Source of the DNA: Myxococcales bacterium
GTDB taxonomy: Bacteria > Myxococcota_A > Polyangia > Polyangiales > Polyangiaceae
NCBI GenBank assembly: GCA_016191785.1
Contig: JACPVJ010000055.1
Coordinates: forward strand, 51,242 to 115,241
Length of the DNA: 64,000 nucleotides
Reading direction: 5' to 3'
Part shown: in pieces, positions 26,781 to 35,373 of the stretch
Position numbering within the stretch: the first letter of the stretch is position 1
How the letters are laid out: every line of letters begins with the position of its first letter
Translations under genes and position numbers: made by a program
The notes under the pieces: model-generated
Seen by the model: the letters and a program-made list of their open reading frames with translations, nothing else
The model's database searches: none
Told to the model about the DNA's origin: nothing

Positions 26781-28570
26781 AGATCGACCAGCAGCTCCGC
26801 GGGCAGCTCGACCTTCACCACGGTGCGTCCGGGCGTGCCGGGCTCCACCGCCAGCGAGAACCGGGCGCGGGTGGCCCCGCGATTCGGCAGCGATCCGAGG
26901 CGCGACCGCGTGAAGGCCCGATGCTCGTGCATCGTGCCGAAGCGCATCAGACCGCCCAGCCCCGCCAGGGTGACGAACCCGCCGAGCCGGGCCGCCGGGT
27001 CCTCGAGCTTCGGCCCGTCGGCGCGAGGGGCCGCGAGCGCCCGCATTCGTTCGACCATCTCGCGCTCGCCGAGCCCGAGACCGACGAAGGTGCGCTCACC
27101 CCAGGGCACGACCACCACCACCAGCGCGTCGTCGGGTGCCGGCGCCGGCACGCGCGTGCGCCCCGCGACGCAGGCGTCATAGAACCTCCCCGGCAGCGGC
27201 AGCTCGTAGACCCAGCTGCCCGCCGGCAGCGTGGGCGGCCCGCGCTTCTTCTTGATCTTGCCCAGCCCCTCGCACAGCCGCGGCAGCGCTCGGTAGGCGA
27301 ACGTGCGAAGCGGGCCGGCGTTGTAGTCGCGCATCCCGCGGTCGAGCTCGGGCACGTAGGCGCGCGCGGGTTCGTCGAACCCGAACACGTGCCAGCCGTA
27401 GGTCGAGCGCGTGTGCTCCCAGAGCGCACGCCCCGTCGCGAACCCCATGCCCGCGTCGCGGCCGTGACCGTCGCCGTGAGCGTGCAGGTGGGGGGCACGC
27501 TGGACGAAGGTCTTGGCGACCAGATCCAAGGTCGCGCGCGGCACGCCCGTGCCGACCTCGTCGGCGAGAAAGTTGGCGAAGGCGGCGCGCGCCTCGTCGC
27601 TTCGGGCAGGGGTCGCGGCGGCGAAGAACCACGCCGCCTGGGTATCGGCGGGCAGCCGCGACCACAGCTCGCCGAGCCCGGCCGAGGGCGGCGGCAAGGT
27701 CGAGAGCACGCGCGAGATCCACGCGGTCTGCTCGGGGATCTCGGCGGTCAGCTCGAGCTCGAGGCCGCCCCCACGCTCGCGGACGACAAGACGCAGCCGG
27801 CGCGCGTCGGCGAGCAGATCCACCGCGTCGTCGGCCAGGACCGAGAGCGCGGCGTCGAGCCCGCGCCCGGTCTTGGGCGCCAGGAAGCGGGCCGCCTGAT
27901 GGAGCGCCGCGCGATGAGGGCGCGCGAAGCGATCGGGCCACGCCTCGACGACGACCGGGTCGGGGCCGAGCTCCCGCGTCGGAAGGCTCCGCGCCAGGTA
28001 GGATCCGAGCGCGTCGACGGCGCCACGTCGTGACCCACAGATCAGGCGCGCCGGCGCAGGCCCCGCCGAGGCGGCGAGCAAGCACGCGAGCCCAGCGTCG
28101 TCCGAGACGGCGACGACACCCGGCCCGCGACGCTCGGCGGTGAGACGCGGGAGCGCGCGGATCGCGTCGTGTGCCGAGCGATACGACGTGAGAGGGATCG
28201 ACCACGCGACGTCCGCGCCTCGAAGCAAGATCGCTTCGGGAGAGTCGAGGGCCACGGCAAGCTCGATGGCCTCGGGCGACACCAGGTCACCCAGCGCGCT
28301 CTCGAGAGCTGGGGCCATCACCGCGAGAGGGGACGCGACCGCCGGGCCGAGCTCTGCGCCGAGGGGCAGGCGCCCCAAGGCGTCCCGCTTCAGGCGCGCG
28401 ACGAGCAGCAGGCTGGCCGGCTCGGGCACGGGCGAGAGGTCCGGCTGCTCGGCACGGGGAGCCGCGCGCGCTGGAGTCGGCGGCAGAGGACGTGGCTCGG
28501 GGGGCGGCAGCGTCGACCCGCACGCGCCGATCGTCCCGAGCGCGAAGGGGAGCGCCACCCACCGAATCAT
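26741..28570 (-). CDS. Large lipoprotein of unknown family
   Basis: The 609-residue product has a signal peptide ending GTIGAC (Cys17, lipobox) and a Pro-rich spacer to about residue 45. The body of ~560 residues alternates helices and strands, with a His-rich patch (PHLHAHGDGHGRD) near the middle and many Ala-rich amphipathic helices. I recognise no family and see no catalytic motif. The His patch could bind metal, but this is not evidence of function. It is divergent from the GYF-domain gene and convergent with accA, whose 3' end it overlaps by 40 bases. Confidence 0.8.
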   Translation of the reverse strand: MIRWVALPFALGTIGACGSTLPPPEPRPLPPTPARAAPRAEQPDLSPVPEPASLLLVARLKRDALGRLPLGAELGPAVASPLAVMAPALESALGDLVSPEAIELAVALDSPEAILLRGADVAWSIPLTSYRSAHDAIRALPRLTAERRGPGVVAVSDDAGLACLLAASAGPAPARLICGSRRGAVDALGSYLARSLPTRELGPDPVVVEAWPDRFARPHRAALHQAARFLAPKTGRGLDAALSVLADDAVDLLADARRLRLVVRERGGGLELELTAEIPEQTAWISRVLSTLPPPSAGLGELWSRLPADTQAAWFFAAATPARSDEARAAFANFLADEVGTGVPRATLDLVAKTFVQRAPHLHAHGDGHGRDAGMGFATGRALWEHTRSTYGWHVFGFDEPARAYVPELDRGMRDYNAGPLRTFAYRALPRLCEGLGKIKKKRGPPTLPAGSWVYELPLPGRFYDACVAGRTRVPAPAPDDALVVVVVPWGERTFVGLGLGEREMVERMRALAAPRADGPKLEDPAARLGGFVTLAGLGGLMRFGTMHEHRAFTRSRLGSLPNRGATRARFSLAVEPGTPGRTVVKVELPAELLVDLQATNEPSLRKRW

Positions 28571-28651
28571 GCGACCGAGAACCTAGCACGTGGCCTTCGG
28601 CCGAAAGGCCGAGGGCCGGAAAATCGGCGACTTGCAGAGGAGCGTGGACAT

Positions 28652-28663
28652 TTCGTACGAAAA
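28652..28663. promoter_or_regulatory. 12-bp perfect palindrome upstream of the GYF-domain gene
   Basis: TTTCGTACGAAA reads identically on both strands and ends 40 bases before the ATG at 28704, in the 133-base divergent gap. It stands out because it is AT-rich against GC-rich surroundings. It is a plausible operator half-site pair or part of a promoter, with no direct support beyond symmetry and position. Confidence 0.4.
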
Positions 28664-28703
28664 GCATCAAAGCTCCCGGCCCCGAGACCGGACACCTCGG
28701 ATC

Positions 28704-30200
28704 ATGAGCGACACGACCGACTTCAGTTGGGTGGGCGCCGACGGGTCGCTGCACAGCGGCTCCGCAGGCGAGCTGATGCGTGCGTTCGATGCCGGCGCGG
28801 TGCCGGCGAAGAACCCGGTCTGGCGTCAGGGTTGGTCGGAGTGGGTGGCGATGGGCGACGCGCTGGCGGAGCGCCTGATCGAGGACGATCTCGAGGGCCC
28901 GCCCACGACTCCGGACGTGGACGCGGTCCCCACCTCACCGATGATCGATCCCGACGCGACCTGCGAAGAGCTCACCCAGCCGCTCTACCAGCTGGTGACC
29001 GTCGCCCCTCGCCCGACCCCGCCCCGGGCGGCGCCGACGGCCTTGCCGCTCGGGGGAACGACCCACACGGTGCCTCCACCGGTCAAGCGCCAGAGTCTCC
29101 GCGCCCCGGTGCTGATCGGAGCAGCGTTCGGCGCGATCGGCGCGATGGTGGCAGCAGGCATCGTGGCGTCGGCCGCGGCCGAGGCTCGTTCCCCCACGCT
29201 GCGCCGCGCGGCTGCGCCGAAGGTCAGTCTCCCCACTGCCAGCCCGACGGCGGCTCGCGGCTGCGCGCTGACCGCTCGGCCCACCGAGCTTGCGCCGCGG
29301 GTCGCGCGAACGCCGGCGCTGCACGTCGTGACGCTCTCGGATCAGCGGGTCGCCCTCGGCGTCACGGCGACGGAGAAGACGGGCCTCGGCCTGACCCTCG
29401 CCCTCGACCCACTGAAGGTCGAAAAGAGCGACCTTCTGGCTGATCCGCGCCACGTGGCGGGCGTAATCCCGTCGGCGGCCGGAGCCTTCACGGTCGACCG
29501 ATTCACGCGCCGTGCTGCCGGCAGCGCCGCGTTCTCGCTCGGCATGACGCCGGCTGGGTTCACCCGCATCGCGGACGACGGGGCCCAGAGCACCATCTGG
29601 CCGGGGCAAGCCGGCGAGATCATCTCCCGCCCGGCGGTCGTCACCGCTCCCGACGCGAGCCTTGCCGTCGCATTTCGCCGCGGCGATGACGACCGCGGCG
29701 TCGTCCGGTTCGGGTGGCTCGACGCGCAGGGTGGAAAGAAGAGCGAGCTGGGTCTGTTGTCGGTCGAGTCCGGAGTGGTGGGCGAGCCCACGTTGGCGGT
29801 GACCGACGATCGGGTGGTCGTCGCCTACGCCGCGCGACAACCCGCGGACGCGCCCTGGAGCATCGAGCTTGCCAGCGCCAAGCTGGGAGAGCTGCCTGCC
29901 AGCACGCTGCGCTTCGGCACCGAGGCGTCGCGCGATCGTCCTGCGCTCGCCTCCTTGCCGGGCGGGGGCTGGCTCTTGGCCTGGGTCGAAGGCGACCGCG
30001 AGTCGGGGCGCCGAGTCCGGGCGCAACGCCTCACCCGCGCCCTCGCGCCCGAAGGCGCAGTGATCGAGGTCGGCGAGTCACCCCACCCGGTGGGCGCCCT
30101 CGCCCTGCACGCGATCGGCGGTCAGGTGCTCGTGCTGCTCTCCGAGCGTAGACACCGTCAGACTGAAGTCCTGCAGGCTGCCCGGATTTTCTGTCGGTAG
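28704..30200 (+). CDS. GYF_2-domain membrane protein with propeller-like C-terminus
   Basis: The start at MSDTTDF gives 498 residues. Residues about 5-55 form a bacterial GYF_2 domain (FSWVGADGS, then NPVWRQGWSEWVAMGD), which binds peptides or lies beside membrane-protein domains. A single membrane helix follows at about 135-158 (LIGAAFGAIGAMVAAGIVASAA). The C-terminal ~330 residues have repeated strand blades (VVTAPDASLAVAFR, WLLAWVEGD), like a beta-propeller, and would lie outside the cytoplasm. A longer frame from 28590 is open but lacks family similarity. Function unknown. Confidence 0.82.
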   Translation: MSDTTDFSWVGADGSLHSGSAGELMRAFDAGAVPAKNPVWRQGWSEWVAMGDALAERLIEDDLEGPPTTPDVDAVPTSPMIDPDATCEELTQPLYQLVTVAPRPTPPRAAPTALPLGGTTHTVPPPVKRQSLRAPVLIGAAFGAIGAMVAAGIVASAAAEARSPTLRRAAAPKVSLPTASPTAARGCALTARPTELAPRVARTPALHVVTLSDQRVALGVTATEKTGLGLTLALDPLKVEKSDLLADPRHVAGVIPSAAGAFTVDRFTRRAAGSAAFSLGMTPAGFTRIADDGAQSTIWPGQAGEIISRPAVVTAPDASLAVAFRRGDDDRGVVRFGWLDAQGGKKSELGLLSVESGVVGEPTLAVTDDRVVVAYAARQPADAPWSIELASAKLGELPASTLRFGTEASRDRPALASLPGGGWLLAWVEGDRESGRRVRAQRLTRALAPEGAVIEVGESPHPVGALALHAIGGQVLVLLSERRHRQTEVLQAARIFCR

Positions 30201-30286
30201 GCGACCCACACGCCCCCACCAAAGTGCACCCGGCGGCTCGGCGGTCGCGAAAGCCGCGGGGTAAGATCGTGTCGGAGCTGATCGAG

Positions 30287-32440
30287 ATGCGCTTGAAAAT
30301 TGCTTTCTTCGGTTTGGGCTTGGCTGCGACCGGCTTGGTCGCTTGGGGTTGTGCAGCCGGAGCCGACGGCAGCGCGTCGGGAGCGGGCGGCAGCGGAAAT
30401 GCCGACGGCGGTGGCAGCGGCGGCACCAGCGCGAGCGGCGGCACGAGCGGCGGCGCCGGCGGGGCCACGGGCGGTGCGAACAGCGGCGGCGCGGCGGGCT
30501 CGGGCGGCGCTGCGGGCAGCGGCGGCACGGGTGGCAGCGGCGGTTGCAGCGGCGACACGGACTGCGCGACGCCGACCCCGGTGTGCGACACCGCGAACAG
30601 CAAGTGCGTCGAGTGCACGCCGGCCAATGACAAGTGCCCGACCGGCCAGTACTGCACCAAGAACAACGGCTGCGCCGCGGGCTGCAGCGACGGCACCGAC
30701 TGCAGCGGCACCACGAACAAGTGCGACACCTCGACCAACAAGTGTGTCGAGTGCCTGGCCGACACCGACTGTACGTCCGGGAAAATCTGCGTGCAGAACG
30801 CCTGCGCGCAGGGGTGCTCGGCCACCCAGCCGTGCGTGAACGCCGCCGAGACGTGCTGCGGCTCGAGCTGCCACGATCTGAAGTCCGATCTGAACGACTG
30901 CGGAAGCTGCGGCACGGTCTGCCCCACGCCGCTCAACGCCGCCGCGACCTGCACCGCGGGCGCGTGCGGCATGGGAGCGTGCGCGGCGGGCTTCCTCGAC
31001 TGCAACAAGAGCACGCTCGACGGCTGCGAGGTGAACACCGCGATCGTGTCGAGTTGCGCCTGCGCACCCGGCGCGACTCAAGCGTGTTACACCGGACCCA
31101 CGGGCACCCAGGGCAAGGGCGCCTGCAAGGCGGGCTCGCAGACCTGCGACTCGAGCGGCCTGAGCTGGGGGCCCTGCCTGAACCAGGTGGTGCCCTCGGA
31201 CGAGATCTGTTCGAACGGCATCGACGAGGACTGTACGGGGGTCGCGGACGACGTCGGGGACACCGACGGAGACGGTTGGACCAAGTGCAACGGCGACTGC
31301 TGCGAGACGACCTCCCAGTGCAGCGCCCCGAAGCTGGTGAACCCTGGCGCCTTCGAGTTCGCGGGGAACGGCGTCGACGACGACTGTGACGGGACGACGG
31401 ACAACACGCTGACCGGCTGCGACACCGGGCTGGCGAGCAGCTCGTCGAACGCCGTCGACTACGCCAAGGCGATGGACCTGTGTCAGACCACCACCGAGTC
31501 GCCGGCCCTTAATCAGAAGAAGTGGGGCGTGATCAGCGGCAGCTTTTCGCTGGCCGGCGGCACCGGCACGCCGAACGCCTACGCCCGCTCGATCCGCACC
31601 GGCTTCGGCAACAACGTGTCACCCAAGCTGGGGCAGTCGCTGGCCGTGCTCTCCACCGGGCGGGCGGCCGCCCAGGCGGCACCGAACAACTCGAACCCGG
31701 CGTGGGCGGCGTTCCAGGGCGGACAGAACAACGGGACGACCAGCGGCGTGCCCAACGACTGGCTGACCGCCAACGGCGGCAACTTCCCCAATGCGCCCGG
31801 GTGCCCGGATCCGCAGGGTGGCACGACAGCGCACGACCCGATCATGCTCAAGCTACGCGTGCGGGTGCCGACCAACGCCAAGTCGTTCTCCGTCAAGAGC
31901 TTCTTCTACTCGTCGGAGTACCCCGAGTGGGTGTGCAGCGCGTTCAACGACTTCTTCTTGACGTTGCTCGACTCGAGCTTCGTTCCGGGCCCCGGCGAGA
32001 TCGCCAACCCCGGCGACAAGAACCTGGCGTTCTACGATCCGCCGCCCGCCGGCGGGTCGGTCTACCCCGTGGGCGTGAACCTGGCCTTCGGCAACACCGG
32101 ACTATTCAAGGCGTGCAAGAACGGCCCCACGGGCTGCGGCGGCGGCTCGATCGCCGGCAACACCAACACCTGCACCGGGACCACCGAGCTGGTCGGTACG
32201 GGCATGGACATCCTCAACCCGCCCTCCCAATTCCTGAACGACCCCGGCTGGTGCGGCACCAGCAACATGGCCGGAGGCGGCACGAGCTGGCTCAACGTGT
32301 CGGGCAACGTGAAGCCCGGCGAGACGATCGAGATCCGCTTCGTGATCTGGGACACCGGCGACCAGTGGTACGACTCCGTCGTGCTCCTCGACAGCTTCGT
32401 CTGGAACGTCAACGCCTCGCAGCCCGGGACGACGGGCTGA
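30287..32440 (+). CDS. Large Cys-rich lipoprotein with choice-of-anchor-L-like domain
   Basis: The start at MRLKIAFFG gives 717 residues with the lipobox LVAWGC. The order is: a Gly/Ala/Ser linker (about 21-85); a long region of disulfide-rich repeats with C-V-E-C and C-x-x-D-C patterns (about 85-290), including the LDGCEVNT signature seen in myxobacterial surface proteins; a MopE-like metal-binding motif (NGIDEDCTG, then DGDGWTKCNGDC and DDDCDG; about 300-380); and a C-terminal domain with SSEYPEWVCSAFNDFF, typical of choice-of-anchor-L proteins. An earlier Met at 30224 lacks a signal peptide. It is probably a surface-exposed structural or adhesive protein; binding partners are unknown. Confidence 0.88.
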   Translation: MRLKIAFFGLGLAATGLVAWGCAAGADGSASGAGGSGNADGGGSGGTSASGGTSGGAGGATGGANSGGAAGSGGAAGSGGTGGSGGCSGDTDCATPTPVCDTANSKCVECTPANDKCPTGQYCTKNNGCAAGCSDGTDCSGTTNKCDTSTNKCVECLADTDCTSGKICVQNACAQGCSATQPCVNAAETCCGSSCHDLKSDLNDCGSCGTVCPTPLNAAATCTAGACGMGACAAGFLDCNKSTLDGCEVNTAIVSSCACAPGATQACYTGPTGTQGKGACKAGSQTCDSSGLSWGPCLNQVVPSDEICSNGIDEDCTGVADDVGDTDGDGWTKCNGDCCETTSQCSAPKLVNPGAFEFAGNGVDDDCDGTTDNTLTGCDTGLASSSSNAVDYAKAMDLCQTTTESPALNQKKWGVISGSFSLAGGTGTPNAYARSIRTGFGNNVSPKLGQSLAVLSTGRAAAQAAPNNSNPAWAAFQGGQNNGTTSGVPNDWLTANGGNFPNAPGCPDPQGGTTAHDPIMLKLRVRVPTNAKSFSVKSFFYSSEYPEWVCSAFNDFFLTLLDSSFVPGPGEIANPGDKNLAFYDPPPAGGSVYPVGVNLAFGNTGLFKACKNGPTGCGGGSIAGNTNTCTGTTELVGTGMDILNPPSQFLNDPGWCGTSNMAGGGTSWLNVSGNVKPGETIEIRFVIWDTGDQWYDSVVLLDSFVWNVNASQPGTTG

Positions 32441-32833
32441 TCACAGCTTGGCCAGAACCCGCTCCAGCTTCTGCGCCACCTCTTCGGCGATCGGGGCGAC
32501 CCCTGGGTTCGAGACCAGCTCGAACTGCTTGCGCGGGTTGATCGCCTGCACGATCGTGCGCCCGCCCTGCTGGTACACGTCCACGTTGCAGGGCAAGAGC
32601 ACGCCGATGGCGGGGTCGGCCTCGAGGGCGCGGTGGGCCAGCGGTGGGTTGCACGCGCCGAGGATCACGTAGGGCTCTTTCTCGACGCCCAGCTTCGCCT
32701 TCAGGGTCGCGGCGACGTCGATCGTGGTCAAGACGCCGAACCCCTCCTCGGCCAGGAGCTCTTTCACGCGCTCGAGGGCTCGGTCTTGGGTCAGGTGGGG
32801 AACTTCGCGGGTCAGGGCGTAGGCGGGGGGCAT
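32441..32833 (-). CDS. DUF302 family protein
   Basis: The 130-residue cytoplasmic protein matches DUF302 across its length: REVPHLTQDRALERVKELL, FGVLTTIDV, the conserved VILGACNPPLAHRAL and GVLLPCNVDVYQ. The two conserved Cys (in GACNP and LPCNV) are present, as in the family, where they have been suggested to matter for redox or metal roles. A good ribosome-binding site (AGGAG) precedes the ATG. Convergent with the large lipoprotein gene. Biochemical function unknown. Confidence 0.9.
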   Translation of the reverse strand: MPPAYALTREVPHLTQDRALERVKELLAEEGFGVLTTIDVAATLKAKLGVEKEPYVILGACNPPLAHRALEADPAIGVLLPCNVDVYQQGGRTIVQAINPRKQFELVSNPGVAPIAEEVAQKLERVLAKL

Positions 32834-32876
32834 GGTCGGACTCCTGTAGATGGGAGCCGCGCGAGCTGAAACCGGT

Positions 32877-33488
32877 TCAGCTCGGCAGGGCCATGACCGC
32901 GTAGCGCACGCGCGTCGGCAGGTCGTGCAAGAGCGAGACGACCTGCCCGGAGGTCACGCTGTCCGAGAGATCGCCCGGCATGACGCTGACGAACGCGAAG
33001 CTCTCGCGGGCTTCGCGCCGGAGTTCGGGGTCCGTGGCTCCGAGCTCGATGCGATGTCGCCCCGGACCCGACGGATGGCTGCCGTAGAGGCCACGATCGT
33101 CGCAGCCGACCATCACCACGTCGTGGATCCCGGTCGCGAGCTGACCCATGTCGACCTCGTGAGCGCTCGGGATCAAAAAGCCGCGGAGCGACGCGCTGCC
33201 CGCTCGGATCTCGACCCGGCGTGCGCCGGGCGGCACGGGTGACACGTCACCCCAGACGAAGGCCGTCGGCCCGGTGACGCCGATCTCGGCAGCCCGCGCC
33301 GCGAGCTCGGAACCGAAGGTGTTCGCCGGAGCGCGGGCGTCGAGGGACACCAGGTGGACCCGCGGCTCTGCGACGGGCCGCTCCGGACGGGAGAGCCCTG
33401 CGGTGGGTCGCGCCTCTTCTTTCGGGGTGGCCGCGCAGCCCATCACTACGATGACTGCACCCAGAATCACGATGTCGACGCGGCTCAT
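32877..33488 (-). CDS. Small lipoprotein, unknown function
   Basis: The ATG at 33488 is chosen because GAGGAGGT lies seven bases upstream and the product then begins with a signal peptide ending VVMGC (Cys18, lipobox). The 203-residue protein has a mixed alpha/beta body with VFVWGDVSP-like strands and no motif I recognise. An open frame to 33587 has neither a leader nor a ribosome site. It lies downstream of a divergent gap shared with the gene at 33582. Confidence 0.78.
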   Translation of the reverse strand: MSRVDIVILGAVIVVMGCAATPKEEARPTAGLSRPERPVAEPRVHLVSLDARAPANTFGSELAARAAEIGVTGPTAFVWGDVSPVPPGARRVEIRAGSASLRGFLIPSAHEVDMGQLATGIHDVVMVGCDDRGLYGSHPSGPGRHRIELGATDPELRREARESFAFVSVMPGDLSDSVTSGQVVSLLHDLPTRVRYAVMALPS

Positions 33489-33581
33489 TCGCACCTCCTC
33501 GGCGCACAACGGCCGAGCCCCGGGGGTTGTTCCCGCCTGCAGGGTTGACTTCTGCGCGCAGGCCGAGTGCGGTAGCCGCCG

Positions 33582-34157
33582 ATGCAAGGCTATCCCCCTC
33601 CCGGTGGTTTTGGCGGTCCCCCTGGCCCTCCGCCCGGTCCGCCGGGCTACGGCGCTCCCGGTGGCTACGGTCCGCCGCCCGGCGGCGGCTTCGGTCCGCC
33701 CGGCGGCGGTTTCAGCCCCCCCGGCGGCGGCTTCGGGGGCCCTCCCGGGGGCGGCATGCCCGGCAAAGCCGAGAGCATGGTGGGCGCGCCGGCCATCGGG
33801 CTCTTGGTCGTCGCCATCATCGGCATTTTCTACCAGCTCGCCAGCATCGTGATGAACCTGCTCGGGACGGGCATCGGCGCGTTCTCGGCGGCGAGCGGCG
33901 ATTCCGCCGGCATGGGCAGCCTGTTCAGCGGCGTGGTCGGCCTGATCTTCAACGTGATCTGGCTCCTGCTCAGCGGCCTGGTGATCTTCGGCGCGCTCAA
34001 GATGAAGAAGCTCGAGAGCTACTCGCTCTCGATGGCGGCGGCGGTCGTGGCCGCCCTGCCCTGCACCTCGCCGTGCTGCATCTTGGGCCTCCCCCTCGGC
34101 ATCTGGGCCATCGTCGTGCTGATGAACCAGGACGTGAAGTCCGCCTTCCGGGGCTGA
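33582..34157 (+). CDS. Pro/Gly-rich membrane protein
   Basis: The 191-residue protein starts with ~60 residues of repeated GGFGPP/PPGGG units, followed by three to four membrane helices (about 68-92, 110-138 and 145-180). It ends with CCILGLPLGIWAIVVLMNQDVKSAF, a C-terminal block common in small bacterial membrane proteins with Pro/Gly-rich cytoplasmic heads. Function unknown. It precedes the glycolytic genes but a hairpin and a separate promoter-like sequence lie between. Confidence 0.82.
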   Translation: MQGYPPPGGFGGPPGPPPGPPGYGAPGGYGPPPGGGFGPPGGGFSPPGGGFGGPPGGGMPGKAESMVGAPAIGLLVVAIIGIFYQLASIVMNLLGTGIGAFSAASGDSAGMGSLFSGVVGLIFNVIWLLLSGLVIFGALKMKKLESYSLSMAAAVVAALPCTSPCCILGLPLGIWAIVVLMNQDVKSAFRG

Positions 34158-34169
34158 CCGACCCGGGAA

Positions 34170-34193
34170 AAACCCGCGAGGAAGCGTGGGTTT
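34170..34193 (+). terminator. Hairpin downstream of the Pro/Gly-rich membrane gene
   Basis: AAACCCGCG pairs with CGTGGGTTT (one G-T pair) around a six-base loop, 12 bases after the stop codon. The stem is stable but no long T-run follows, so it is a weak or bidirectional terminator candidate at best. Confidence 0.4.
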
Positions 34194-34213
34194 GCCCGCC
34201 GGCCGGGGTGTCC

Positions 34214-34242
34214 TTGACCGGCCCCCCCCTCATCGCTAGGTT
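34214..34242 (+). promoter_or_regulatory. Sigma-70-like promoter for the gap-pgk-tpi-secG genes
   Basis: TTGACC at 34214-34219 and TAGGTT at 34237-34242 are separated by 17 bases. The predicted transcript would begin about 95 bases before the gapA ATG. This is the only good -35/-10 pair I see in the 188-base gap before the glycolytic genes. Confidence 0.55.
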
Positions 34243-34345
34243 CCGGGCCCCGCGAACGCCCGTGGCGCTCGCACCGCTAGGAATCAGCCGTCCGCGTCAG
34301 CACGCGGGCGAAGGCCGCGGCACCCCCGCGAGGCAGGAGACGACC

Positions 34346-35368
34346 ATGGCAACGAAGATCGCGATCAACGGGTTCGGCCGCATCGGCCGCTGTGTTCTGC
34401 GCGCGCTGGTGGAGCAGAAAATCACCGACGTCGAAGTCGTGGCCATCAACGACCTGGTCGACACCAAGACCCTGGCGCACCTGCTGAAGTACGACTCGAT
34501 CCACCGCACGTTCGACGCGGCGCCGGTGGGCCACAAGGACACTGGCATCACCGTGGGCGGCAAAGACATCGCGGTCTCGGCCATCAAGGATCCGAAAGAG
34601 CTCCCGTGGAAGAGCCACGGCGTCGACATCGTGCTCGAGTGCACTGGCCTGTTCACCGACAAGAACAAGGCAATTGCCCACGTCGAGGCCGGCGCAAAGA
34701 AGGTGATGATCAGCGCGCCCGCCAAGAACCACGATCTGACCATCGTGATGGGTGTCAACCACGACCTCTACGACCCGGCCAAGCACCAGATCGTCTCGAA
34801 CGGGTCGTGCACCACCAACTGTTTGGCTCCGGTCGCCAAGGTCATGCTCGACAATTTCGGGATCGTGAACGCGTTCATGACGACGATCCACAGCTACACC
34901 AACGACCAGAACCTGCTCGACCTGCCGCACCGCAAGGGCGACCTGCGGCGGGCGCGCGCCGCCGCCGTCAACATGGTCCCGACCAGCACCGGGGCGGCCA
35001 AGGCCATCGCCGAGGTGATCCCGGCGCTGAAGGGCAAGTGCCACGGCACCGCCATCCGCGTGCCGACCGTCGACGTGTCGATGGTCGATCTCACCATCAT
35101 CACCGAGAAGGCCGCGACGGTCGACGCGATCAACGGCGCCATGAAGACCGCCGCCGAGAGCGGGCCGCTCAAGGGCATCCTGCAATACGTCGACGAAGAG
35201 CTGGTCTCCGGCGACTTCATCGGCAACCCGTACTCGAGCTCGTTCGACGCCACGCAGACCCTGCTCATGGGCGACAAGTTCGCGAAGATCTTCTCGTGGT
35301 ACGACAACGAGTGGGGCTTCTCGTGCCGCATGGTCGACCTCATGCGCCTGATGGCCAAGAAGGGCTGA
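34346..35368 (+). CDS. gapA: Glyceraldehyde-3-phosphate dehydrogenase
   Basis: Glycolytic enzyme that oxidises glyceraldehyde-3-phosphate to 1,3-bisphosphoglycerate with NAD+. The ATG at 34346 is preceded by AGGAGA and gives 340 residues. The Rossmann start is INGFGRIGR and the catalytic Cys is in NGSCTTNCLAP. The phosphate-binding PTSTGAAK and the C-terminal WYDNEWGFS are all present. It is the first gene of a run with pgk, tpiA and secG, spaced 5, 8 and 3 bases. Confidence 0.97.
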   Translation: MATKIAINGFGRIGRCVLRALVEQKITDVEVVAINDLVDTKTLAHLLKYDSIHRTFDAAPVGHKDTGITVGGKDIAVSAIKDPKELPWKSHGVDIVLECTGLFTDKNKAIAHVEAGAKKVMISAPAKNHDLTIVMGVNHDLYDPAKHQIVSNGSCTTNCLAPVAKVMLDNFGIVNAFMTTIHSYTNDQNLLDLPHRKGDLRRARAAAVNMVPTSTGAAKAIAEVIPALKGKCHGTAIRVPTVDVSMVDLTIITEKAATVDAINGAMKTAAESGPLKGILQYVDEELVSGDFIGNPYSSSFDATQTLLMGDKFAKIFSWYDNEWGFSCRMVDLMRLMAKKG

Positions 35369-35373
35369 ACGCC

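Noticed and set aside
30224..30286. Longer N-terminus for the large Cys-rich lipoprotein
   Set aside because: The extension is basic and would bury the signal peptide and lipobox.
33527..34345. Frame extending gapA upstream by over 270 codons
   Set aside because: It overlaps the Pro/Gly-rich membrane gene in another frame and lacks GapA similarity. MATKIAINGFG is the true N-terminus, with AGGAGA before it.
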